Source of the DNA: Desulfobacterales bacterium
GTDB lineage: Bacteria; Desulfobacterota; Desulfobacteria; Desulfobacterales; JAHEIW01
Length of the DNA: 39,791 bases
Direction: 5' to 3'
Assembly (NCBI GenBank): GCA_030601425.1
Contig: JAUVTR010000002.1
Span: 1 to 39,791 of the forward strand
In this document: piece after piece, positions 21,078 to 29,765 of the stretch
Layout: each line of letters starts with the position of its first letter
Position numbering within the stretch: position 1 is the first letter of the stretch
Translations under genes and position numbers: made by a program
Notes under the pieces: model-generated
Databases searched by the model: none
What the model was told of the DNA's origin: nothing
The model's input: the letters and a program-made list of their open reading frames with translations, nothing else

Positions 21078-21869
21078 GTGAACGAAAAGCGCACAGAAAA
21101 CATCCTTGAGGTTGAAGAGGTCATCATGGCGTTTGGTGGCCTGGTGGCATTGATTAACTTAGACTTTCAGGTACAGCATCACACGATCAAGGCCATTATC
21201 GGCCCCAATGGTGCCGGGAAAACCACGTTGTTTAACGTGATTACCGGGAGCTTTTCGCCCACCGAGGGTACCGTCCGCTTTAACGGTAAATCCATCGAAA
21301 ACCTCAAGGCCCATGAAATTGCTAAATTGGGAATATCCCGCACTTTTCAGACCATCGAACTGTTTACCAATATGACGGTTTTGGAAAACGTGATGGTGGG
21401 TTGCCACACCCGCATAAAATCCTCGTTTATTGCTTCCGGTCTGCGGTTGCCGCAGGTCAAGCGCAAAGAGGAACAAATGCGTTCTAAAGCAATGGATATT
21501 CTGGAGTTTGTCGGCATCGCCGATAAATATAACGAATCCGCTGATAGTCTGCCCTTGGGTGAAAGAAAAATTCTGGAAATCGGACGTGCACTGGCCACGG
21601 AACCGGAGCTGGTCTGTCTGGATGAACCAGCGTCCGGCCTGAATGAAACCGAAACTCAGGCAGCCGCCGATTTGATCCGACGCATCAAAGATAAGGGCGT
21701 GACGGTATGGCTGGTCGAACACGACATGAAAGTTGTTATGGATATTGCCGATGATATTATGGTTTTAAATTACGGGGAAAAGAGTGCTGAAGGTCCGCCG
21801 CTGGAAATCCAGAATAATCCCAAGGTGAGTGAGGCCTATCTGGGTGGTGGCGAGGAGAACAATGCTTAA
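21078..21869 (+). CDS. livG: Branched-chain amino acid-type ABC transporter ATPase
   Basis: Walker A GPNGAGKTTLFNVITG; LCLDEPASGLNETET. Confidence 0.93.
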   Translation: MNEKRTENILEVEEVIMAFGGLVALINLDFQVQHHTIKAIIGPNGAGKTTLFNVITGSFSPTEGTVRFNGKSIENLKAHEIAKLGISRTFQTIELFTNMTVLENVMVGCHTRIKSSFIASGLRLPQVKRKEEQMRSKAMDILEFVGIADKYNESADSLPLGERKILEIGRALATEPELVCLDEPASGLNETETQAAADLIRRIKDKGVTVWLVEHDMKVVMDIADDIMVLNYGEKSAEGPPLEIQNNPKVSEAYLGGGEENNA

Positions 21870-22575
21870 GATTGAAAAGCTGCGCGCATATTATGATACC
21901 ATACCGGCCCTAAAAGGCGTTTCAGTCGAGGTGCCTGAAGGCGAAATTGTCTCCATCATTGGCGCCAACGGTGCCGGTAAATCCACGCTCCTGAAAGCCA
22001 TCTCCGGGCTCATCAAGACTCAACAGGGCCGTATTGCTTATAAAGATCAGGATATTGCCGGCCGTGCGGCCAATAAAATTGTGGCCCTGGGTATCTCCCA
22101 GGTACCGGAAGGCAGGCAGATATTTGCCCATCTTACCGTTCAGGATAACATTAATCTGGGTGCGTATCTCTATTTTAAACGCCGCAACCGGGCAGAAATT
22201 GCGGAGCGAATGAGCGAAGTGTATACGCTGTTCCCCATTCTCAAACGCCGGGTCAAGCAGATTGCGGGCACTCTATCCGGCGGCGAGCAGCAAATGCTGG
22301 CCATTGCCCGGGCGCTGATGGGCCGACCCGAGCTTCTATTATTAGACGAACCCTCCATGGGTCTTGCGCCGCTGATTGTGCGGGAAATATTTGCGGTCAT
22401 CAAAAAGCTCAACGAATCAGGCACCACCATCTTGTTGGTTGAACAGAACGCCAAGACTGCCCTGAACGTTGCCAAGCACGCCTTTGTTCTTGAGACCGGG
22501 GAAATCGTGCTGGAGGGTTTGGCTTCCGATCTTTTAGATAATCCCAAGGTCAAAGAAGCTTACCTGGGCGGCTAA
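21862..22575 (+). CDS. livF: Branched-chain amino acid-type ABC transporter ATPase (ATG at 21862 preferred)
   Basis: MLKIEKLRAYYDTIPALKGVSVEVPEGEIVSIIGANGAGKSTLL; LSGGEQQMLAIARALMGRPELLLLDEPSMGLAP. Confidence 0.93.
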   Translation: MLKIEKLRAYYDTIPALKGVSVEVPEGEIVSIIGANGAGKSTLLKAISGLIKTQQGRIAYKDQDIAGRAANKIVALGISQVPEGRQIFAHLTVQDNINLGAYLYFKRRNRAEIAERMSEVYTLFPILKRRVKQIAGTLSGGEQQMLAIARALMGRPELLLLDEPSMGLAPLIVREIFAVIKKLNESGTTILLVEQNAKTALNVAKHAFVLETGEIVLEGLASDLLDNPKVKEAYLGG

Positions 22576-22914
22576 AAAGCGGTTTAAAAGCCTCATCTGA
22601 TGTCCGATAGCTGCGTTGCACCGCCAATATAGGCGGTATTTCACATCTGTTTGTATGAATATTAAGGTGTTCATCAAACCGACTCAAAATGCTCACGTAT
22701 AAAAAGGGTTAGCCCGTATGCCCGTTGAGCCCGTTGACCGGTTACATTTGTAAAATCCCTTCAATAATTAACTAGCTAACGAGCAAGCTGCCAACCGACC
22801 AACCTTATGTTGCGTCTTGTTGAACTCCTTTAATTTGCATAAAATTAGATGTGAAATCCCGCTACCTGATAGGCGGGGCTCTCGAACATCAGATGAGGCT
22901 TTTAAGCCGCTTTT
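22575..22914. mobile_element. MITE-like non-coding element with 29-bp terminal inverted repeats (28/29 matching)
   Basis: AAAAGCGGTTTAAAAGCCTCATCTGATGT (22575-22603) vs ACATCAGATGAGGCTTTTAAGCCGCTTTT (22886-22914); inner IR ATTTCACATCT (22638-22648)/AGATGTGAAAT (22847-22857). Confidence 0.7.
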
Positions 22915-23039
22915 ACTTTAAATAAATCAATTATATTGCGTATTATTATTGTACCGTGGGATCATTTTTTTTTGCTTGGCGACAGGAAATAATGACGCCA
23001 AAAATATTGAAATTCCTAATCGTTTAGCGACTTTCTTTC

Positions 23040-23068
23040 TTGACACACCAGGCGCCTTCTTCTATATA
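23040..23068 (+). promoter_or_regulatory. Sigma70-type promoter upstream of acyl-CoA dehydrogenase
   Basis: TTGACA (23040-23045), 17-nt spacer, TATATA (23063-23068). Confidence 0.7.
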
Positions 23069-23087
23069 TTCTCTCTTATACCCAAAA

Positions 23088-23102
23088 CGTATACTGTATA
23101 CG
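23088..23102. promoter_or_regulatory. Candidate operator palindrome CGTATAC-T-GTATACG
   Basis: Perfect 7-1-7 palindrome about 20 bp downstream of the -10, before the acyl-CoA dehydrogenase RBS. Confidence 0.55.
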
Positions 23103-23147
23103 AAATTATCATTTTTCCAAAATAAAATCAGTCCTAGGAGGAAAAAA

Positions 23148-24311
23148 ATGGAATTTAGTCTGCCGGAAGAACTTGAAATACTGCGAAATATGGTGCGTGA
23201 TTTTGCCGATGAAAAAATTGCACCATTTGCCGACGAATGGGATGAAAAACACTACTTTCCCTACGAGGAAGCTGTTAAGCCGATGGGTGAGCTCGGTTTG
23301 TTCGGCACGGTTATCTCCGAGGCATACGGCGGATCCGAAATGGGTTGGCTGGCAGCCATGATTATCACCGAGGAAATTGCCCGGGCATCAAGCTCTCTCA
23401 GGGTTCAGATCAATATGCAGACCCTGGGATGTGCCTACACCATTGAAAAATATGGCAGCGAGGAATTATCAAAAAAATATATTCCCAAACTGGTCAGCGC
23501 CGAACATATGGGCGGGTTTGCAATGACCGAACCCGATGCGGGCTCTGATGTGATGGCCATAAAATCCCGGGCCGAAGACAAAGGGGATCACTGGCTTTTA
23601 AACGGGTCCAAGACCTGGATCTCCAATGCCGATGTGGCCGATGTCATCATTTATTATGCCTATACCGATCGAGATGCAGCTTCAAAGGGCCTGTCGGCCT
23701 TTGTGGTGGAACTTAAAAATTTCAACGATGTGCGCACGACCGCTCTGGACAAGATGGGGTCCCGCTCCTCACCCACAGGTGAAATCTATCTGACCGATAC
23801 CAGGGTTCCCAAAGAAAACATTCTCGGCAAGCCCGGTGATGGCGCCAAAATCCTTTTTGGATCGCTGAATCAAACCCGGCTTTCCGCTGCAGCCGGTGCC
23901 GTAGGTGTGGCACAGGCATGTCTGGAGGAAGCCATTAAATATGCAAACGAGCGTAAACAATTCGGAAAAGCGATCGGCGAATTCCAGATGAATCAGGATC
24001 TCATCGCTCAAATGTCAGCCGAGATTGAAGCAGCGCGGCTATTGGTGTACAAGGCCGGCTGGGCAAAAGACCAGGGAAGATTAAACAATGGTCTGGATGT
24101 CGCCCAGGCAAAATATTTTGCGGGCGAGGTGGTGACCAAATGCGCTAATTATGCCATGCGGATTCTGGGCGCCTATGGTTATTCCACCGAATATTCGGTA
24201 GCGCGCTTTTTCCGTGACGCGCCGACCTATACCATGGTGGAAGGATCGACCAATATTTGTAAGTGGATCATTGCGCTAGATCAGTTGGGGATACGCAAAG
24301 CGAATAGATAA
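23148..24311 (+). CDS. Acyl-CoA dehydrogenase, glutaryl-CoA dehydrogenase-like
   Basis: ACAD motifs (GGFAMTEPDAGSDVMAIKS, RKQFGKAIGEFQ, ILGAYGYSTEYSVARFFRDAPTYTMVEGSTNI); ATG preceded by AGGAGG; ORF-track start 23040 overlaps the promoter. Confidence 0.88.
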   Translation: MEFSLPEELEILRNMVRDFADEKIAPFADEWDEKHYFPYEEAVKPMGELGLFGTVISEAYGGSEMGWLAAMIITEEIARASSSLRVQINMQTLGCAYTIEKYGSEELSKKYIPKLVSAEHMGGFAMTEPDAGSDVMAIKSRAEDKGDHWLLNGSKTWISNADVADVIIYYAYTDRDAASKGLSAFVVELKNFNDVRTTALDKMGSRSSPTGEIYLTDTRVPKENILGKPGDGAKILFGSLNQTRLSAAAGAVGVAQACLEEAIKYANERKQFGKAIGEFQMNQDLIAQMSAEIEAARLLVYKAGWAKDQGRLNNGLDVAQAKYFAGEVVTKCANYAMRILGAYGYSTEYSVARFFRDAPTYTMVEGSTNICKWIIALDQLGIRKANR

Positions 24312-24319
24312 TGGGTATT

Positions 24320-24630
24320 AGGTGTCAGGTGTCAGGTTTCGGAATTAATAGGTTTCGGGTGTCAGGTGTTAGCGCCGCCGCCGGCCGCCGAAGCGGCCAG
24401 TTTGATCGAAAAAGAAACATTAAAGTTTCATACGAGCTTCATGGTATAGGGTATAAGATTGAGGGCGCAGGGCGTCTGCATGCGATCGATTCTGATTCTT
24501 TTCGTACTCGTACTCGTCCTCGTGCTCGTGAATCAGAATTTTATCGCTGACGAGGGACGAGTACGAGGACGACGACGAAGGCGCTATCTGCCGCTATGTT
24601 TGTCATTCCTGACACCTGACACCTGAAACC
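24320..24630. repeat. Nested palindromic word-repeat element
   Basis: Outer AGGTGTCAGGTGTCAGGTTTCGG / CCTGACACCTGACACCTGAAACC; inner ATTCTGATTC/GAATCAGAAT; TCGTACTCGTACTCGTCCTCGTGCTCGT vs GACGAGGGACGAGTACGAGGACGACGACGA. Confidence 0.85.
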
Positions 24631-24749
24631 GAATATGCCCAATAAAATCGAAATCAAGATTTTGGTCTAAGCTGGAAAATTTTTATCACCCCTGATTTAG
24701 GCTATACTTTCAGCCCTAGCTTTTTTTACAAATATGAAAGGAGCAAAAG

Positions 24750-25538
24750 ATGGACATAGTTGTTTTAGTCAAACAGGTGCCGGATACCGAATCGCTGGTT
24801 CAGATTGCCGATGACGGGGTCTCCATTAAAACTCAGGACATTAAATGGATCATGAATCCCTATGATGAATTGGCTGTGGAAGAGGCACTGCAAATCAAAG
24901 AAGCCCAGGGAGGTACGGTAACTATACTAACTCTCGGGCCTGAAAAAGCCGTTGAAACGATCCGAACCGCTCTGGCGATGGGCGCTGATCAAGGTATCCA
25001 TATCTGTGACCCGGCGGCTGAAGGCAGTGATGCGTTGGCTGCTGCTAAATTGCTCGCGGCCGCGCTAAAAGATCTTCCGTATGATTTGATTATCGCGGGC
25101 CACCGGGCTGTGGATGAGGATAATTATCAGGTTGCTGCGGCTGTTGCAGAATTTATGGGCATTCCTCAGATATCCATGGTGAATAAAGTTGTAGTGTCCG
25201 ATGGGAAGATCACCTGCCACCGCACCATTGAAGGCGGTACCGTGGTGGTGGAAAATTCATTGCCGGCTTTATTTACGACCCAGCGAGGACTTAATGAGCC
25301 ACGTTATGCCTCATTACCCGGTATCATGAAGGCCAAGAAAAAACCCGTGGATGTTAAGACGGTTGCGGATCTTGGCGTTGATGGTGGATCTGTAGGGGCA
25401 GCCAACCGTAAGGTAAAAATAAAAGCGTTTAATCTCCCACCTGAAAGGCAGGCCGTCAGAATGATTCAAGGGGAAGCGGCTGCAGATAAAGCGGCTGAGC
25501 TGCTAAAAATTTTACATGAAGAGATCAAAATCATTTAA
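24750..25538 (+). CDS. etfB: Electron transfer flavoprotein beta subunit
   Basis: MDIVVLVKQVPDTESLVQI...WIMNPYDELAVEEAL; IIAGHRAVDEDNYQVAAAVAEFMGIP. Confidence 0.95.
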   Translation: MDIVVLVKQVPDTESLVQIADDGVSIKTQDIKWIMNPYDELAVEEALQIKEAQGGTVTILTLGPEKAVETIRTALAMGADQGIHICDPAAEGSDALAAAKLLAAALKDLPYDLIIAGHRAVDEDNYQVAAAVAEFMGIPQISMVNKVVVSDGKITCHRTIEGGTVVVENSLPALFTTQRGLNEPRYASLPGIMKAKKKPVDVKTVADLGVDGGSVGAANRKVKIKAFNLPPERQAVRMIQGEAAADKAAELLKILHEEIKII

Positions 25539-25569
25539 AGACTCGAATCGATCTTAAAGGAGAAATAAA

Positions 25570-26532
25570 ATGGCTCAAGGTGTGTTTGCAATAACAGAAC
25601 AAAGAGATGGTGAGCTTCGAAAGGTCAGCTTTGAAGCGGTTAGCGAAGGTCGACGCGTGGCCGATGGTTTGGGAGCAGATCTCACAGCTGTGGTCCTGGG
25701 CTCGGGTATAGAAGGCCTTGCTGAAGAGCTTAAAAAATATGGGCCCGATAAAATTCTGGTTGCCGATGATGCGGCTCTGGCCGATTATACAACTGATGCG
25801 TACACCAATGTCCTGGCTGAATTGATTCAATCATCTGATCCGGCGGTCATTATTACCGGGGCATCTGCTCAGGGCAAGGATCTATCGGGTCGTTTGGCAG
25901 CCAGGCTGGATGCCGGCCTGGCAATGGATTGCGTGGAGATAAAACTTGACAATGGGAATTTGACATACACCCGACCGATGTTCGGCGGCAAAATTGTTGC
26001 CAAGGTGGAAATTGAAGGTTCCCCTCAGATTGTTGCGATTCGACCTAACGTAATGGACATTGTCGAAAATTCAAAAGAGCCTGCGATTGAAAAACCGGCT
26101 GTCCAGGTCGGGGACTTAAAGACAAAAATTATTGAAATGAAAATGGAGACCGGAGACAAGCCTGAATTGACCGAAGCCGATATTATTGTCTCCGGCGGTC
26201 GTGGTACCGGTGGCGATTATGCAGCCGTTGAAGAGTTGGCCAATGAACTCGGTGCAGCCGTTGGCGCTTCACGCTCTGCTGTAGATGAGGGATGGCGGCC
26301 TCATAGTGACCAGGTTGGGCAGACCGGTAAAACCGTGTCGCCGAACCTATACGTTGCCTGCGGTATCTCGGGTGCCATCCAGCATCTGGCCGGCATGTCA
26401 ACTTCTAAATATATTGTTGCCATTAACAAAGATGAGGAAGCACCGATTTTTTCAAAGGCTGATTTTGGTATTGCGGGTGATCTGTTTGAAGTGCTTCCGG
26501 CAATCATCGCAGAAGTTAAGAAATTGAAGTGA
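25570..26532 (+). CDS. etfA: Electron transfer flavoprotein alpha subunit
   Basis: [10 protein letters not shown]...[49 protein letters not shown]. Confidence 0.96.
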   Translation: MAQGVFAITEQRDGELRKVSFEAVSEGRRVADGLGADLTAVVLGSGIEGLAEELKKYGPDKILVADDAALADYTTDAYTNVLAELIQSSDPAVIITGASAQGKDLSGRLAARLDAGLAMDCVEIKLDNGNLTYTRPMFGGKIVAKVEIEGSPQIVAIRPNVMDIVENSKEPAIEKPAVQVGDLKTKIIEMKMETGDKPELTEADIIVSGGRGTGGDYAAVEELANELGAAVGASRSAVDEGWRPHSDQVGQTGKTVSPNLYVACGISGAIQHLAGMSTSKYIVAINKDEEAPIFSKADFGIAGDLFEVLPAIIAEVKKLK

Positions 26533-26591
26533 TCAACACTAAATTTGATATCGGATTTTAACAAAAGCCGGTTCGAGATATCTGTATTTCT

Positions 26592-26626
26592 AATCAGCCC
26601 TGCTATCGGCAGGGCTGATTGTTTTT
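26592..26626 (+). terminator. Rho-independent terminator after etfA
   Basis: AATCAGCCCTGC-TATCG-GCAGGGCTGATT then GTTTTT. Confidence 0.9.
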
Positions 26627-26685
26627 GGACTTTCACAGGATAATGATTCTCACTCTTAAATAATCAATCTCCAACGCTTTCTTGC

Positions 26686-26715
26686 TTGACACGTCAATAA
26701 GATTTTTCCTATCCT
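26686..26715 (+). promoter_or_regulatory. Possible sigma70-type promoter for ACT-domain gene
   Basis: TTGACA (26686-26691), 18 nt, TATCCT (26710-26715). Confidence 0.45.
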
Positions 26716-26767
26716 TAATCTTTATGCAAGATTCAGGTACAAATAAATCGAATAATGTGGAGGCCCT

Positions 26768-27217
26768 ATGAGCTTAAAATTAAAACAAATTGTGGTATCA
26801 ATTGAAAACGAACCCGGCCGTCTATTGGAAGTTACAGAATCCCTCGGAGGTGCCGGGATTAATCTGCGAGCACTTAACCTGGTAGATACCGGGGCTTTTG
26901 GCCAGCTGAGATTGCTTGTTTCAGATGTCGCAAAGGCCCGCAAAATCCTGATGGAAATGCAGATTCCAGCCTACGTCAATGAAGTCGTGGCTGCCGAAAT
27001 CGAGGATAAACCCGGCAGTCTGGCGAGACTGCTTAAGCCGCTGACGGAAGCAGGTGTGACGGTGATTTTCATGTATGCCTTTATTACTTTCGCACAGGGA
27101 CATGCCATTATGGTTTTTCGATTTAGCGATAATGACAAGGCCATTGAGCTTTTGCAGGCAAATGGCACCAATTTATTGGACGCCAAAGCATTTGGAATTC
27201 TTGAAACAGGTAGTTAA
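26768..27217 (+). CDS. Tandem ACT-domain amino-acid-binding protein
   Basis: Two ACT-like segments (KQIVVSIENEPGRLLEVTESLGGAGINLRAL; AAEIEDKPGSLARLLKPLTEAGVTVIFMYAF). Confidence 0.82.
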   Translation: MSLKLKQIVVSIENEPGRLLEVTESLGGAGINLRALNLVDTGAFGQLRLLVSDVAKARKILMEMQIPAYVNEVVAAEIEDKPGSLARLLKPLTEAGVTVIFMYAFITFAQGHAIMVFRFSDNDKAIELLQANGTNLLDAKAFGILETGS

Positions 27218-27254
27218 ACGGTTGTATTTTGAAAATTATTGTAAAGATTCCTAT

Positions 27255-29627
27255 ATGAGATCAAGTAGACCCAAAAATCCTTCAAGGAAATCCACTCCGC
27301 ACCATGTCGCCAATAAATCAGCGCATGCGGCCATGAAAGGGGAGGAGGCTAAAATCCGGAAAGAACGTTACCGCGTGCTGATTGAGGATGTTGCGGACGG
27401 GTTTTATGAGGTCGATCTAAAAGGAAATTTCAAATTTTTTAATGATGCCCTATGTCGGATTTTCGGCTATACGCGCAAAACAATCCAGAATAGCAATTTC
27501 CAGGAATTCATGGATGGAAATAATGCCGCCATTGCTTATGAAGCCTTTAATAAGATTTTTCGCACCGGAAAAGGTGTTGTCGATATCAACTGGGAAATAA
27601 TACGTAAAGACGGTGAACGGCGCCATCTGGAAATTTCCGCCAGTTTAATAACGGATAATGGCGGAGAACCGGTCGGTTTCAGAGGGATTGCCAGGGATGT
27701 TACCGATAAAGTTGTCGCTCAGCAAGCGCTGAGTGAATCTGAGGTTTGTGCACTGGAGTTGTCCCAGCAAAGTCGCCAGGCCGAGCAGCGTTACCGGGCG
27801 TTTCTTAAATTTTTGCCCATACCGGTATTTGTTTTTAATCTGGATAATACGGTGTCCTATCTGAACCCGGCTTTTGAAAGAGTTTTTGGCTGGAGTTTTG
27901 AGAAACTGGAAGGCAAAAAAATACCTTTCGTCCCCGAAAGTTTTAAGGAGCAAACCCTCAAAGGCATCCGGCGCCTTCACAGGGAAAAAGTGCTCCGTGG
28001 CTTTGAAACCAGGCGGCTTACAAAAGACGGCCGTTTGCTGGATATTATTGTTGACGGCGCGATCTTTTATGATGCGGAGGGTCGGCCCGCCGGTCAGGTT
28101 GTTACCCTGCGCGATGTAACCCGAGAAAAGCGAAATGCCCGCATCAACCGGGCCCTTTTTCGTATCGCCCGGGCCATGTACCAGTATCGGGGCCTGGATC
28201 AGCGTCTGGCGCTGATTACCAGGGAAATTCAAGATTTGCTGGGCGTTGAAGGCGCCATGGTTATTTTGCTCGACGAAGAAAATCAGGAATTTTTTTTCCG
28301 CGAGGCGGTCTTTGATAAAACTGAAACAGGTACAAATTTTAAAGAAATCCGATATCCGGCGGATAAAGGTATCGCCGGGTTGGTGTACCGTACCGGGAAG
28401 CCCCAAATTGTGCAGGATGCATACAAGAGTCCATATTTCGCCCGCGAGGTTGATCGACAGGCTAAGTATCGCACCCGGAGCATGGCCGACGTGCCTTTAG
28501 AGATCGAGGGCCGTATGATCGGTGTGTTGTGTGCAGTCAACAAAAAGGAAGGTCAGTTTGATGAGATCGATATCGAGCTGTTGACGACCATCGGCAATCT
28601 AGTGGCTTTGCCGATTGAAAATGCCAGGATCAATGAGGAGCTAAAACGATCCTATGAAGACGTAAAAAGTCTCAACCGCGCCAAAGACCGTGTCATTCAC
28701 CATCTGTCACACGAATTGAAAACGCCTGTCTCAATTTTATCCGCCTCTTTGAGCCTTTTAAATAAGCGGCTTTCAGAAATAGAAGATAAAGGTTGGAGCA
28801 CGATCATTGACCGCGCCCAAAGAAATCTGCAGCGGTTACTTGAAATGCAGTATCAATTGGAAGATATCCTGCGCGAAAAAGATTTTAAAACCTACTATAT
28901 GCTCTCTGCTCTGTTGGATGCATCTGTTGATGAGCTGGAAGTATTGATTTCTCTGGGTTTAGGAGAAAAAGATATTATCCGCAAAATTCGTCAGCATATT
29001 GAAGAGACCTATGGACCCCGGAAATCGAAATCAGAGGTTATCGAGCTGGGTCCGTTTGTAAAAGAAAAAATAAAGGCGCTGCGCCCTGAATTTGTGCATC
29101 GCAAGTGCCGTTTGAGAACCTATGTGTCGGCAACTTCTCCGATATATATCCCCGCGGACGTTTTGGGAAAAGTTGTGGAAGGCCTGGTTCGCAATGCCGT
29201 TGAAAATACACCGGACGGCGGGAAAGTATCCGTAAAAGTGCGCAAGGGAGAAATCGGCCCTGAATTTGAAGTCAAAGATAACGGAATCGGCATCAGTGAA
29301 GAAAACCTGAGGTTGATCTTTGAAAATTATTTTACATCGTACGACACCATGCAATATTCCACCCGTCAACCCTATGATTTTAAGGCAGGCGGTAAAGGGT
29401 TTGATTTACTGCGCATGAAAATATTTTCAGAAAGGTATAACTTCAAAATTAAGATAACATCCCGACCCTGTAATTTAATCGACGCAGAAGGGCATGAATG
29501 CCCGGGCAATGTGGCGGATTGCGTGGCGGACACTGATGCTAAAGATTGCCTGAATACCGGCGGAACAACGGTGACGGTGCAGTTCTACCCGGCCGAACGA
29601 TTTACCAAAAGTAATGAGATAAAATGA
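27255..29627 (+). CDS. PAS-PAS-GAF sensor histidine kinase
   Basis: PAS regions (YEVDLKGNFKFFNDALCRIFGY; VFNLDNTVSYLNPAFERVFGW), GAF, HHLSHELKTPVSIL H-box, VKDNGIGISEENL, GGKGFDLLRMKIF; ATG 27255 chosen because the track start overlaps the ACT gene. Confidence 0.88.
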   Translation: MRSSRPKNPSRKSTPHHVANKSAHAAMKGEEAKIRKERYRVLIEDVADGFYEVDLKGNFKFFNDALCRIFGYTRKTIQNSNFQEFMDGNNAAIAYEAFNKIFRTGKGVVDINWEIIRKDGERRHLEISASLITDNGGEPVGFRGIARDVTDKVVAQQALSESEVCALELSQQSRQAEQRYRAFLKFLPIPVFVFNLDNTVSYLNPAFERVFGWSFEKLEGKKIPFVPESFKEQTLKGIRRLHREKVLRGFETRRLTKDGRLLDIIVDGAIFYDAEGRPAGQVVTLRDVTREKRNARINRALFRIARAMYQYRGLDQRLALITREIQDLLGVEGAMVILLDEENQEFFFREAVFDKTETGTNFKEIRYPADKGIAGLVYRTGKPQIVQDAYKSPYFAREVDRQAKYRTRSMADVPLEIEGRMIGVLCAVNKKEGQFDEIDIELLTTIGNLVALPIENARINEELKRSYEDVKSLNRAKDRVIHHLSHELKTPVSILSASLSLLNKRLSEIEDKGWSTIIDRAQRNLQRLLEMQYQLEDILREKDFKTYYMLSALLDASVDELEVLISLGLGEKDIIRKIRQHIEETYGPRKSKSEVIELGPFVKEKIKALRPEFVHRKCRLRTYVSATSPIYIPADVLGKVVEGLVRNAVENTPDGGKVSVKVRKGEIGPEFEVKDNGIGISEENLRLIFENYFTSYDTMQYSTRQPYDFKAGGKGFDLLRMKIFSERYNFKIKITSRPCNLIDAEGHECPGNVADCVADTDAKDCLNTGGTTVTVQFYPAERFTKSNEIK

Positions 29628-29673
29628 TTTTCATCCGTTATACTTGATCTGTGTTTTGATTTGCTTTGCTGAC

Positions 29674-29702
29674 TTGCTTAATCAGATGTCATTAAATATA
29701 AT
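29674..29702 (+). promoter_or_regulatory. Possible promoter for second histidine kinase
   Basis: TTGCTT (29674-29679), 17 nt, TATAAT (29697-29702). Confidence 0.45.
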
Positions 29703-29765
29703 TACAACTTCTCATTAGTTTTCATGCAAGATTCAGGTATTAAACGATTTTTATAGGCCCGTGCC

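Noticed and set aside
24311-24550. 79-aa ORF after the acyl-CoA dehydrogenase
   Set aside because: Translation of the AGGTGTCAGG/CGTACTCG word repeats (RTRTRPRARE); not a plausible gene
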